Below, piece after piece: positions 55,094-64,000 of a stretch of 64,000 bases of DNA. The notes under the pieces were generated by a model. That model saw nothing but the letters and a program-made list of their open reading frames with translations, did not search any database and was not told the origin of the DNA. The number at the start of each line of letters is the position of its first letter. Position 1 is the first letter of the stretch. Location of the stretch: NCBI GenBank assembly GCA_949825045.1, contig OX463808.1, positions 23,931,674 to 23,995,673 on the forward strand, given 5' to 3'. Origin of the DNA: Argyresthia goedartella (lineage: Eukaryota; Arthropoda; Insecta; Lepidoptera; Argyresthiidae). The position numbers and the translations under genes were made by a program.

Positions 55094-56016
55094 CAGTGGA
55101 TTTCATTTATTACGACCTTGGTTGTAGCGACCATTTACCTATAGCGACGTTAAATCTAAGTCCCTTGAATTTAAAGCATACTTTAGTACAAAATTCATGT
55201 GGCTATGGCGACTTTGGATGTAACGCCGAGTTCGGGTGTAGCGACTGTTTTTAATGAATCATTTGTAACAAATTCCTAGAAATCCCATGCAGATATTGCG
55301 ACCGGAGTCGGCCGCCAAAGACACAAAGATTTTTTTCTTTCACAAACATTTCTTATCTTTTGTTTACATCCATTGCACACAGATGGTCAGCAAGTGTGGA
55401 GACCTTTACCTTTTGTTTATAGATATCAACTAAGTAGGTAAGGGAAGCGTGTACGTTTCGGAGCTTTTATGGTTCAGTTACAAAGTGATATTCTGAGTAG
55501 CAACTGGGTTTAGTAAACTTTTGAATAAGTATGGCTGCTAGACGCACATTCACTGTTAAAGAAAAGGCGGAAATCATTTCAAAATTGAAAAACGGTGAAA
55601 ACAATGCTGATTTGTGCAAAGAGTACAAAGTTTCCCATTCAACAGTATCTACGATGTGGAAAAACCGTGATAAAATATTAGAATGCTTTGAATCCAAATC
55701 CTTAAAAATTAAGAAAAACCGCAAACCGACGCATCAAGATATCGAAAATGCCCTTCTAATGTGGTTCAAAGCCCAAAGAAGCAAAAACGTACCTTTGAGC
55801 GGTCGTCTGCTGCAAGAAAAGGCTAATCAATTTGGCAGACTGTTTGGAAAAATGGATTTTGAGTGTTCGGAAAGTGCAAATATTTTCAATAATAAATGAA
55901 TATAAACTACACATGTGTACGTGTCTGTATCTCTTTACCTTTGCCTGTAACGACTTCCGGATATAACGACGAAAATAGAGTGGTCCCTTCATTGTCGTTA
56001 TACCCGAATTCCACTG
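55094..56016 (+). mobile_element. Tigger/pogo-type DNA transposon, internally deleted
   Basis: The terminal repeats start CAGTGGATTTCATTTATTAC on the left and, reverse-complemented, CAGTGGAATTCGGGTATAAC on the right. Both ends have subterminal TGTAGCGAC / TGTAACGAC-like repeats. TA dinucleotides flank both ends (55092-55093, 56017-56018). The CAGTGGA ends and the TA target fit the pogo/Tigger branch of Tc1/mariner. The 923-bp length is far short of a complete Tigger (over 2 kb). Confidence 0.9.
55531..55899 (+). CDS. Tigger/CENP-B-like transposase, N-terminal DNA-binding part only (122 aa)
   Basis: MAARRTFTVKEKAEIISKLK opens a CENP-B N-type helix-turn-helix (residues about 5-55, with NADLCKEYKVSHSTVSTMWK as the recognition part). 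It continues into the second, Tc5-type HTH (about 65-105: THQDIENALLMWFKAQR, VPLSGRLLQEKANQF). In family members a DDE catalytic domain of several hundred residues would follow. Here the frame crosses a deletion after KANQFGRLFG and ends with MDFECSESANIFNNK. There are no stops in the DNA-binding part. The product could still bind the terminal repeats in the nucleus but cannot cut DNA. ATG 55531 is the natural start, about 440 bases inside the left end. Confidence 0.85.
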   Translation: MAARRTFTVKEKAEIISKLKNGENNADLCKEYKVSHSTVSTMWKNRDKILECFESKSLKIKKNRKPTHQDIENALLMWFKAQRSKNVPLSGRLLQEKANQFGRLFGKMDFECSESANIFNNK

Positions 56017-56018
56017 TA

Positions 56019-56869
56019 TGTATATATATTTAATGCAAACATAACAAACGTAACACATCCAACATATTTTATATTTTATCTTTACAACTGCCTCGTGGGC
56101 AATTGGTTTGTAAGCTAACTAAGTTGTTTACTTCAGGAAGTTAGTCGATGTCTATGTTTATTTTTACAATAGTATTTATTGCAGTTTTCTGTTAAGTTTG
56201 CTGTCGCTATAAAATATGCCATAGATTTCAAAACTCCGCTGACACCTACGTCTTGTTTTCGTTCACATCAACAAATCTGAAGACACCTGCAAGTATAAGG
56301 ATTTTTTTCATCCTTGGGATTACAGTGAAGTGCGTCAAGGGAAAGTGAACCAACGACAAAAAGACGGGTGTTATGTAAAACATGTAAACAAATTTTAATC
56401 AATGCATGGACATTGATTATAATTTGTCTGTCGGCATCGGCGTGTTTAATTTTACTTTACGTTACGTGTAGTACCTACTCATATGTTTCATTAAAAATCT
56501 CTTTGCTACCAAACTTAAGTGAATTATTTAAATACGCATTTTGTTATAATAACCACAATTGCGTGCGGATGTACCGTGCGGGCGTGACGCAGTCTGAGTG
56601 AACGCACTATACACCGCGTAGAAGTCAAAAAGTACAAACGTCGTCGTGCACACATTTATCTTGATGTTTGTATGTCCCGGGGAAGCAAGCACGCCAAACT
56701 TCGACGCTGCTCTTGTGCCTTCGAAAACTTTTGGGCCATTTTTACGGAACTCTGGAACGGTATATTTAAAGTGGCTTGAAAAGGCTCTTGCTATCGAACT
56801 AGTTTTTTTTTTAAGCACATGGCTTGTCTTCCGGCCTCGTACGCATCTCTGTTAGATGTGGTATATTTG
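56019..56869. other. Noncoding DNA
   Basis: Frames at 56368-56818 are overlapping and unbiased. No features recognised. Confidence 0.45.
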
Positions 56870-57500
56870 CATTTAGCTTGGCTCGGCCTATGGCCTCGCA
56901 CTTTTCTTACGTGTACGGCTGTACACTCAATCAGACATGCACTCGGCCTTCGGTTTCGCACTGTTATATTTAATGGTTGGTTTTACTTGTGTATGGCTCG
57001 GCCTTTGGCGACGCATTATCTGGCAGATAGTGATGAATTCGTGAATTCCGCTCTTGATGTCGTACTCCTCCGATGACGACCTCTGTGGCGCAGCGGTTGT
57101 GGCTGTGCCTACTATGCGAGAGGTCCCGGGTTCGATCCCCGGCGGGGGGTAAAAAAACCCCAGGTCTTGGATGTTTATATGTGTGTGACGTCGCTGTTTC
57201 TGGTTCCCACGACACAGGGTACCCTAGTGTGGGGCCAGTAGCAATGTATGGTATGTAAATGTTTATGTTTCTGTTTACTTTTCCAAGATGGAGTTATTTT
57301 AAAGCATATGGCTCGGCATACAGCGTCACCCCCGTCAGATTACGTATGTTTTCGTCTGGTTTGGATCGGCCTTTGGCCTCTTTGGACTTTTCTTACACGT
57401 GGGACTGATTTTCACACAGACTCGGCCTACGGCCTTGCATTTTCATGACAATTGTTGGGGTATTCACGACACTGGACTCGGCTCTTGGTTTTGTACTATT
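56870..57500 (+). repeat. Array of degenerate CTCGGCC-TWYGGCCTCGCAC units
   Basis: GGCTCGGCCTATGGCCTCGC (56879), ACTCGGCCTTCGGTTTCGC (56940), GGCTCGGCCTTTGGCGACGC (56996), GATCGGCCTTTGGCCTC (57366), ACTCGGCCTACGGCCTTGC (57420) and ACTCGGCTCTTGGTTTTG (57476) recur every 50-60 bases, apart from the SINE gap. Each core is a small palindrome. A single unit, GGCTCGGCCACGGCCTGCGG, occurs at 61598. Confidence 0.75.
57078..57265 (+). mobile_element. tRNA-headed SINE, family 2, copy 2
   Basis: Head GACCTCTGTGGCGCAGCGGT (box A TGGCGCAGCGG), box B CGGGTTCGATCCCCGG, body GGTTCCCACGACACAGGGTA, tail GGGGCCAGTAGCAATGTATG. It matches 13167-13366 and interrupts the CTCGGCC array. Confidence 0.9.
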
Positions 57501-58118
57501 TTTAAATCTAATAATAGTTCATGTATCTGTTTCTAATAGGCTCTAGGTTCGGAACCCCAATAAATTACTATAAGGTACAGAAGAGGATACAAAAGTGTAT
57601 GTCTTAGTGAAGAGTATCAGTCAGTTAGAATAACTTCAATGCCATTACGGAAACGTCAATAAAATCCGCATATTTTACCTACTCTAAAACAAACTCCGAC
57701 AAATTGTTCTTTTGAGCATACGAAAACAATCTAAACCTTCTTAAAAATGCTGTGATAAACTAGCATCTGCGTTTTATTCAGATTTCTTGAAAACCCTAGA
57801 AGAGTATCTCCTTGAACCCAAAACTATTCTGGTCCTTTATAAAGAGTATGCGTTGTAAGACTTGTGAACGCATTTGTTTGCTACCATGGCTAATGGATTG
57901 GCTACCACTGCAAATGCTGAAAAAGTTTTGTAAACTATTTTCATCCTACTTCTTATCAGTTTATAGTGCAAGGGTGCCTGATATGCTCAATATGGACAAA
58001 AACGACTTCCAAAGCAATAATTTTGCGACCTTGGAATAGTGCATCTATATTTATGCTATACTCAAGAATCTGGACTCCAATAAGGGACCAGGGCCTGACG
58101 GAATACCACCACTATTTA

Positions 58119-58808
58119 CTAGTGGTTCTGTGAGAACAGTAGACCTCGCTTGTCTAAAATTTCAAGCTGCTATCTGCAGCAAGTAGGTCTGCTAGAAGGA
58201 CATCAGAATTTTGATGATCGATGAAGATTCAGTCAGTGACAAAATGACGGAACTTTGAACGGCTGTCTTTTCCAATCTATTGGTTCAAATTGACTGAATT
58301 TTTGGAATTTGCCTATTTAAACTGTGAATTTTCTGTCAAATATAAACTAACGGTCAGGTTCAAGGACAAGTTCAAGGTCAAAGTCAATGGCCACGAGGAC
58401 AATTTACAATACGACGGTTCGCGTATTTTGAAATCGTCTATAAAGCATACAAAAATCAACAAAAGCATCTAAAACGGCCCCCATTCTAAAATCCTTCCTT
58501 GTGCACTAAGTCACAGAAAATTCAGGTGTTTAGCTTCATCTACAACATAGTAACAGGGGCGTCGAAAATACCCCAAAGTGCTTCCCCTTCCACTCCCCCT
58601 TTTTGTTTTTTTTTTCTCAACATTTTGTGTAGAATGTAGTCCTTAGTGTGCCTCTCTGATTGGAATCCGTCAATAAATAACGCTACAGCAAACATCCCCC
58701 CTTTTCCCACCAATCAAAAATCGCGATCGATTAAAAAAAAACAAGAAACTTGTGTGCCAATTTTCGAGAATATCGGTAGAAAAATGCGACCTGTAGGCGA
58801 GAACAGAT
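58119..58808 (+). repeat. Interspersed repeat family A, copy 2, inserted in the LINE
   Basis: Matches 1877-2420 from CTAGTGGTTCTGTGAGAACA to GCGACCTGTAGGCGAGAAC. It carries about 190 extra bases (58310-58510) absent from copy 1. These include GACGGTTCGCGTATTTTGAA and AAAAGCATCTAAAACGGCCC, which resemble the arm of the long-TIR element at 18780-18870. LINE coding blocks adjoin on both sides. Confidence 0.82.
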
Positions 58809-59179
58809 AGACCGCTCTATCTTATTTTCAATCAATCTCTAAAGACCGGCACGTTTCCTCAAAAATGGAAAATAGCCAGAGTAGTCCCAATTTTCAAAGG
58901 AGGAGAACTGACCTCTGATACAGACTACCGAACTATATCTTTGCTGTGCATTGTCGCAAAGGTACTAGATATGTCTCAGAGATACTGTAGGCAGGTTATA
59001 ACAGATCTGATGGTGATCTGTTTGATTTCGATTTTTGATTAGCTTTGTGGAAGCTACATCTACCTGTACCAATCTGGTTACCTTTGAGGATGCGCTTGTG
59101 GAGGCATTAGATAAGAGCAAGAGCAAGCATGCAGACGTCGTATACACGGACACCCGTAAAGCCTTTGATAAAGTCTCAC

Positions 59180-60171
59180 ATCACGTTACGAAGGGTTGGG
59201 GTGAATAACCCCCCGTAACGAAAGCCCAATAAAAACCTAATGAAGATAATTTTGAGAGTAGGTCCTAAAGAAATGAAAGAAAAGATAGAGTAAGTTTTTT
59301 TTATTTTTACATAAGTTTTTCCACCTACCTAAACTATCGTTAAAACCCTGACCTGACCCCGGTAGCGTTTTTCGAGCGTGGCCGCAAATCCAGCTCTGGA
59401 GATGCTTTCGCACGAAGGAGCAGCTGCGGTGGAGAGGGTGGCCGGCGGAGAAGTAGTAGCAGTGGGGAACCGTTTTGGCAGTTGAGACACTGGCGAACGA
59501 TGTAGTAGTTATAGATCGAGAGGGTGGCCGGCAGTCAGTCAGTCGTCAGTGGCCGGAGACACCGGTGGACAGTAGCAGTAGCAGTAGTGGCCCGCGATGC
59601 GCCGGCCAGGAGTCACCTGCGGACAGTAACAGTAGTAGAGGTGGGACAGTAGCAGTAGGATGCAGTAGAATTGACTTCTTCAAGGAGATTCTTCGAGGTT
59701 TCCCAGGCCAGCTCGGCCCGGGAATCTGGTCTCTTAGTTTATCTCTGCTTGGAGAGCAATAGAAGACTCACCTATCTTGGTTTTACATGTGTCAGGAATC
59801 CTCGGGTTGATTCCAATAATCCAGCTTCAAACATAATTTTGAATTTGACATTTTCATCCCAAGGGGCCATCAAAGACATAGCTAAGGACTGTACAAAGCG
59901 TGTCAAAAAAACATAGATCAGATAGAATGTTGTCAAAAACTAAATTGAAGAAAAATATCATTTTTAATCATTATTCATGTAAACAAAATTGGAAATCAAG
60001 TCCAATATATAAGTCGTTTGCAAGGCTGGAGTATCTATCAGACTATATAACTTGAGTGCAAGTTCAGGTCCTTTAAAACGTGAGAAGGATGTCACTTAAA
60101 TTTTCAAACCTGGACTGAATTTGGTGAGTTTTTTTAGGGTACAGCGGTTAGTATAGAGAAAACCCTACACT
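59180..60171 (+). repeat. Interspersed repeat family H, copy 2, inserted in the LINE
   Basis: From CACGTTACGAAGGGTTGGGG to GAGAAAACCCTACAC, matching 41446-42266 at both ends. The left end forms a hairpin (GTTACGAAGGGTT against AACCCCCCGTAAC). A serine-codon-like AGTAGCAGTAGCAGTAG microsatellite lies at about 59573-59590. It splits the LINE between AFDKVSHH and ERFGF. Confidence 0.85.
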
Positions 60172-60930
60172 GGAACGGTTTGGTTTTGTGGGACCTATGC
60201 TTAACTGGCTTAAATCCTATCTAATAGATCGCAATTTCCACGTCATAGTGAACGGATACTTGTCTAGTCATTATTCCATAACTTCAGGAATCCCACAAGG
60301 ATCACATTTGGGCCCAATTTTATTCAAAATATTCATCAATGACCGGAATGCTTTCTGTGCTCAATCCCATTTATGTAAGAAGACGACCTTAAATTGGTGT
60401 GTCATAGACACATCGGAAGAGTCGATACATCTTTAGGAAGATCTCAACCGGCTTTAGCTTCTGGTGCAACAACAATGGAATGCAACCCAACAAAATGCTC
60501 TCACGTGAGATTCACCCAGTTAATAAAGCTTGACAACATAAAATACCTAGGCGTAGGTATTGTTCGACAGCAAACTCACCTTCATTCCTCAAATCGACAA
60601 TATCACGAAAAGGGCCTCAAAGATGTTAGGTATCCGGAACAGCAAAGTATTTAGGAACCATAAAACAAAAATCCTATAGTTTAACTGCCTTGTACGCATC
60701 CTTAAGTACGCTAGTGTTGTACGGCGACCACATTTCGCAACACACATGTTGCGCCTTGACCGCATCAAAAAACGTTTCATGTGGCACTTGGCGTACTCGA
60801 AAGGTCTGGTGAAAAGACTCGAGTCTTATGAGGACAGACTGGAACATTTTTAAATCAGTTCTTTATCAAAACGCCTTGAAAGCATAGAGTAGCATTTCTG
60901 TCTAAAATTTTGAACAATATGACAATGCCC

Positions 60931-61597
60931 CTCTATGTTATCAAAATTTAACTTTAAGGCTCCAAGTAGATACCCTCGACATCCGATTGTCCCACTTTAT
61001 ATGCCTCTCCTTCCAACAGTTATTGATGCCGACTCCGCTAAATAAACAAATACAGCAAATTATTCTATGTTTTCAATATCTCAATAGGCCAACTAAAACG
61101 CCTAATAATAACGTGACCTTAATATTATCACTTTGTTAAATCTATGTTTATAATCCCAACTTTTTTTAAAAGTTTTATTACTTCGGGTCGGATGAATACT
61201 CAGCTGTCACTTCATAGAGCAAGTGGCGTTTACTTGTGATGTATTTATTTACTCAGCAACCCTGTATCCTAGAATAAGCAAATATGTAATTGGTGCATAG
61301 ATTGTTAGAAGACCTTAATAAAATAAATAAATTATCGATCCCATTGTGCGGAATTCATAAAAGCACGAAAAATCGAAAAAACACGTTCTCCCAGTTATGA
61401 GGCCTACGTAGATCGATTTTTCGCCCCCAAAAACTCCTATACTTATAAACTCCTATATTCATCATCGATAACTTTTGCGCCGTTTCAGAGAACTCAAAAC
61501 ATATAGTACCAAATATTCCTCGTTCAGTCTTAAGGTATGTATAGATATGGGTTTTTATAACCTAAAATAAAGATTATTATTACTATTAATAAAGGTG
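60931..61597. other. Noncoding DNA
   Basis: The start may be LINE 3' sequence (up to about 61330, with AATAAAATAAATAAATTATC as a possible tail). Otherwise nothing was recognised. Confidence 0.45.
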
Positions 61598-61715
61598 GCT
61601 CGGCCACGGCCTGCGGCCCCGCACTGATAGTACATTTTGCGTGACAGAGGGCTACATAGACCATTAATTGCCGAAGCTGTGGATATGTGAAGGTTTCCTT
61701 ACAATGATTTTAATT
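61598..61715 (-). repeat. CTCGGCC unit plus SINE family 1 fragment
   Basis: GGCTCGGCCACGGCCTGCGG is one unit of the array at 57 kb. The following TTTGCGTGACAGAGGGCTAC and GAAGGTTTCCTTACAATG match the minus-strand body of the SINE at 17117-17200. Confidence 0.6.
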
Positions 61716-62885
61716 TTCACTATTTAGTGCCACGAGCTAGAAAGCGAAATAAGACTTTACTCGAGTAAACTTCGCCCTTAGGTTACTGTCAATTCCCTCG
61801 TCGGTAAGGTTCGTTCGTTCTGTGGAGAAGGTTGGTTGAAATATCAATTCAATAAAGTTATGAATTGGTTTCTTTCCACTGTGACCTACGGAACTCCGAA
61901 ACAAGTAAAAACGCATGCTAGTTATTTCGTCAATAGTCAGTACATTGTAGTAGTTACTCCGAGCACGCCACCAATTTACCTTATTACTACAATGTTGTTA
62001 AACTCCGACCAAAAGTTAACCGCTGTAATGAGGGCGCGACATATATCCAAGAAGCCCTTTTATACGAAAAACTAGAAAAACCTAAAATATATAAAACACC
62101 ACTCATTAAATACTACCTCATCTATAAAAAAAACCCGCTGTCAGTTGTTAACGACTTATCTTAGCAACGGCTGAAGGAATTATAATACTGTTATCATATC
62201 ACAAAGTGATCAGATTTTTAAGGATGTGGCTTATGGCTTAGTAATATTTTTGAATAACTCTAGGATTTTTTTATTCGGTTGATAGGCCAAGTAGTATAAA
62301 AGTTTACCAATATCCCGGAAGTAATATGTTTGCAATTGTTGACACAGCCTGTTACATGTCGGCTGTACCACAGCAACTTACCCCATTACCATTGAATTGG
62401 TAATTGTGGCGTGTCACGGGTCGGATGGCGCGCTTGCAATAATGTTCACGTAAAATAAAACAACTAACAACTCTAACCTCCAAATTATATATAATCGCTG
62501 GTGGAATGGTCGATTTCGGTAAAAGGAATCGAATCCACATGCACTTTGATGAACGTAAACAAATATACTATCCAAATAAGAATGTTGATTTTTCTGAAAC
62601 CCCCTGAAATACCTTGTTACCTATTATACCTCGTACGAGTATAAATGTTAATAAGATTCACCTTTCTTTCTAAGCCGATCAGCTGAAGTTTAGGCTCATA
62701 ATTAGAATCTTATTAGGCACTCATATTGACTTTTAACATAGATAAACTTTCTCGCCTAAGGTTACGTATAAGCGGGTATTAACTAAAACGAGGTGTTCTT
62801 ACCCTAAAAGCTTATACCTGCGCTGCCTGAGTAGATTAGTGACAACAAATGTTTGCAAAAGTTTATAAAGACATTTATACATAAC
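61716..62885. other. Noncoding DNA
   Basis: No supported gene; the 79-codon frame at 61836-62075 has no domain. Confidence 0.45.
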
Positions 62886-63436
62886 TAGCTGACCCGCTTT
62901 CGCTTCACAAGTCTTAACCTACCCCTACCCAACCCCTACCCTACCCAACCCCTACCCTACCCAACCCCTACCCTACCCCAACCGCTACCCAACCCATTCC
63001 CTACCCTACCCTACCCCTACCCTACCCCTACCCTACCCCTACCCTGCCCCTACCCTGCCCCTACCCTGCCCCTACCCTGCCCCTACCCTGCCCCTACCCT
63101 GCCCCTACCCTGCCCCTACCCTGCCCCTACCCTACCCCTACCCTACCCCTACCCTACCCCTACCCTACCCCTACCCTACCCCTACCCTACCCCTACCCTA
63201 CCCCTACCCTACCCCTACCCTACCCCTACCCTACCCCTACCCTACCCCTACCCTACCCCTACACTACCCCTACCCTACCCCTACCCTACCCCTACCCTAC
63301 CCTACCCATACCCTATCCTACCCTACTTTTAAACCTTCCCTGGTCTACAACAAACATTTCAAAACCAAAATCAGCTAAATCGGCCCAGCCGTTCTCGAGT
63401 TTTAGCGAGACTAACGAACAGCGATTCATTTTTACT
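62886..63436 (+). mobile_element. Interspersed element holding a C-rich minisatellite
   Basis: The left edge ACTAGCTGACCCGCTTTCGC and the right edge ATCGGCCCAGCCGTTCTCGA, TTTTAGCGAGACTAACGAAC, AGCGATTCATTTTTA are the two ends of a repeat I recall as widespread in arthropods. The interior has been replaced by a minisatellite. The mariner at 63439 inserted one TA beyond its right end. Confidence 0.6.
62925..63326 (+). repeat. C-rich minisatellite, 11-bp unit CCCTACCCCTA
   Basis: Regular 11-base periodicity from about 63010 to 63300. Eight successive units carry CCCTG in place of CCCTA (G at 63046, 63057, 63068, 63079, 63090, 63101, 63112, 63123). The first 80 bases are irregular, with CCCAACCCC variants. 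The complementary strand is G-rich with runs of three and four G. Confidence 0.96.
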
Positions 63437-63438
63437 TA

Positions 63439-64000
63439 GTCAGGTCATAAGTTCTGTCACATGTGCAATATGAAGTAATTTCGACATGTTTATTATTTAT
63501 GTAAACATTATAAACATAAACATAGCAAAATGAACTTAATAAAACATAGATTCTTATGGTAATAAAGTTTATTCAAAATGACCCCCGCGATTTTGAATAC
63601 AGGCCTTTATTCTGCGCGGCCAGTCGTCTATCGCAGCACGAACGAAGTCCATATCAATATCGGCGGCTGCCTTAATCAAGGATGCCTTGAGTGACTCCAA
63701 ATCAGGATGAGGCTTTGAGCAGGCCTTTTCCTCCAAGTGTTGCCATATCTTGTAATCTAACGGACTCAAATCTGGACTGGAGGAGGGCCAGTCTTCGTGC
63801 CGGATGAAGTCGATTTCACGCGCCGCCAGCCAGTCTTGTGTGCTTTTCGCTCTATGAGCTGGCGCAGAATCTTGTTGGAATACCCAGTGCCTGTTATTAA
63901 ACATGGTATGAGAAACAGGTTCCACAAGGTTCTTGAGGACTGTATTTTGATACACAACTGCATTCGTTTTTACGCCTTTCTCACAAAAATGTACCTCAGT
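63439..64000 (-). mobile_element. mariner element, maT (DD37D) type, cut by window end
   Basis: The left terminal repeat GTCAGGTCATAAGTTCTGTC at 63439 is preceded by TA. About 98% identical to 3980-4540. The remaining part lies beyond the window. Confidence 0.95.
63569..64000 (-). CDS. mariner transposase, C-terminal part (partial)
   Basis: The minus frame ends with RRIKACIQNRGGHFE and a stop, the proper C-terminus lost in the 4-kb copy. It contains the second catalytic Asp (QQDSAPAH) and the third (SPDLSPLDYKIW), 37 residues apart. The frame is open from the window edge to the stop without lesions; the start at 63955 is artificial because the frame continues upstream. Whether the whole gene is intact depends on sequence outside the window. 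Confidence 0.9.
   Translation of the reverse strand, partial: TEVHFCEKGVKTNAVVYQNTVLKNLVEPVSHTMFNNRHWVFQQDSAPAHRAKSTQDWLAAREIDFIRHEDWPSSSPDLSPLDYKIWQHLEEKACSKPHPDLESLKASLIKAAADIDMDFVRAAIDDWPRRIKACIQNRGGHFE

Larger units (their letters stand above)
57640..60930 (+). pseudogene. Non-LTR LINE ORF2 remnant with two nested insertions
   Basis: Plus-strand blocks in order: NPKLFWSFIKS (about 57813-57845, linker between endonuclease and reverse transcriptase); LDSNKGPGPDGIPPLF (58071-58115); then, after a 690-base insert, LKTGTFPQKWKIARVVPIFK (about 58838-58895) and DYRTISLL; then DVVYTDTRKAFDKVSHH (about 59136-59186, motif A); then, after a second insert, [17 protein letters not shown] and [17 protein letters not shown] (about 60283-60333, motif B). 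The YADD box is decayed. ILKYASVVRRPHFATH lies at about 60700-60745. This is a Jockey/CR1-like layout. Frameshifts and stops are frequent; the endonuclease is absent or decayed. Confidence 0.85.

Noticed and set aside
62925..63326. True telomeric array
   Set aside because: The unit is 11 bp and does not match the insect TTAGG motif; it lies between the ends of a dispersed repeat.
1..64000. CRISPR array, operon, riboswitch or prokaryotic feature
   Set aside because: Tandem repeats here have no spacers, and there is no compact gene layout; the sequence is eukaryotic.

Overview
This window reads as nuclear DNA of a moth or butterfly (Lepidoptera). The reasons are an AT-rich background, no prokaryote-style gene layout, several tRNA-headed SINE families, maT-type (DD37D) mariner elements, RTE and Jockey/CR1-like LINE remains, and interspersed repeats ending in GGTTCCGTACC-like or carrying GAGGAGGTTCTCAATTC, which I recall as typical of lepidopteran genomes. 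The organism call is an inference; no species can be named. No complete host gene is visible. Most of the sequence is intergenic or intronic DNA built from layers of dead or non-autonomous transposable elements.

Layout. 1-3.9 kb: noncoding DNA, a perfect hairpin and two interspersed repeats. 4.0-5.3 kb: an almost complete mariner. 5.7-8.8 kb: MITEs, two LINE relics and the 3' end of a repeat. 9.2-10.5 kb: a decayed mariner cousin. 11.4-12.7 kb: a GC-rich candidate exon, then a TATA box with a tiny first coding exon (MLRVQ, splice donor). 13.1-17.3 kb: SINEs and a retroelement fragment. 17.9-18.9 kb: a long-TIR element with a 9-bp target duplication, holding a nested insertion and a 14-bp minisatellite. 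19.2 kb: a candidate terminal coding exon. 20-28 kb: SINEs and MITEs, including a clean hAT MITE. 30.5-33.3 kb: a Gypsy-class LTR retrotransposon remnant on the minus strand. 34-45 kb: repeats, perfect hairpins, GC-rich candidate exons and a retrotransposed insert with a 24-bp target duplication. 46.6-48.9 kb: an unrecognised 109-aa ORF and an RTE LINE on the minus strand. 50.9-52.2 kb: a 37-bp minisatellite within an ORF, then an RTE fragment split by another LINE's tail. 55.1-56.0 kb: a Tigger/pogo element keeping only the DNA-binding part of its transposase. 56.9-61 kb: a LINE interrupted by two other repeats. 62.9-63.4 kb: a C-rich 11-bp minisatellite. 63.4 kb to the end: a second mariner copy, cut by the window edge.

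The features do not form a pathway. They record the order of transposition events: SINE into repeat, repeat into LINE, LINE tail into RTE. Candidate host signals are the 12.6 kb promoter plus mini-exon, the short terminal exon at 19.2 kb, and GC3-rich exon-like islands at 11.5, 35.6, 38.3 and 44.3 kb. These may belong to genes with introns larger than the window; I could not join them. I found no convincing new multi-gene system. The most unusual features are the set of near-perfect inverted repeats, the nested 18-kb element, the frame-cycling 37-bp minisatellite ORF and the DNA-binding-only transposase.
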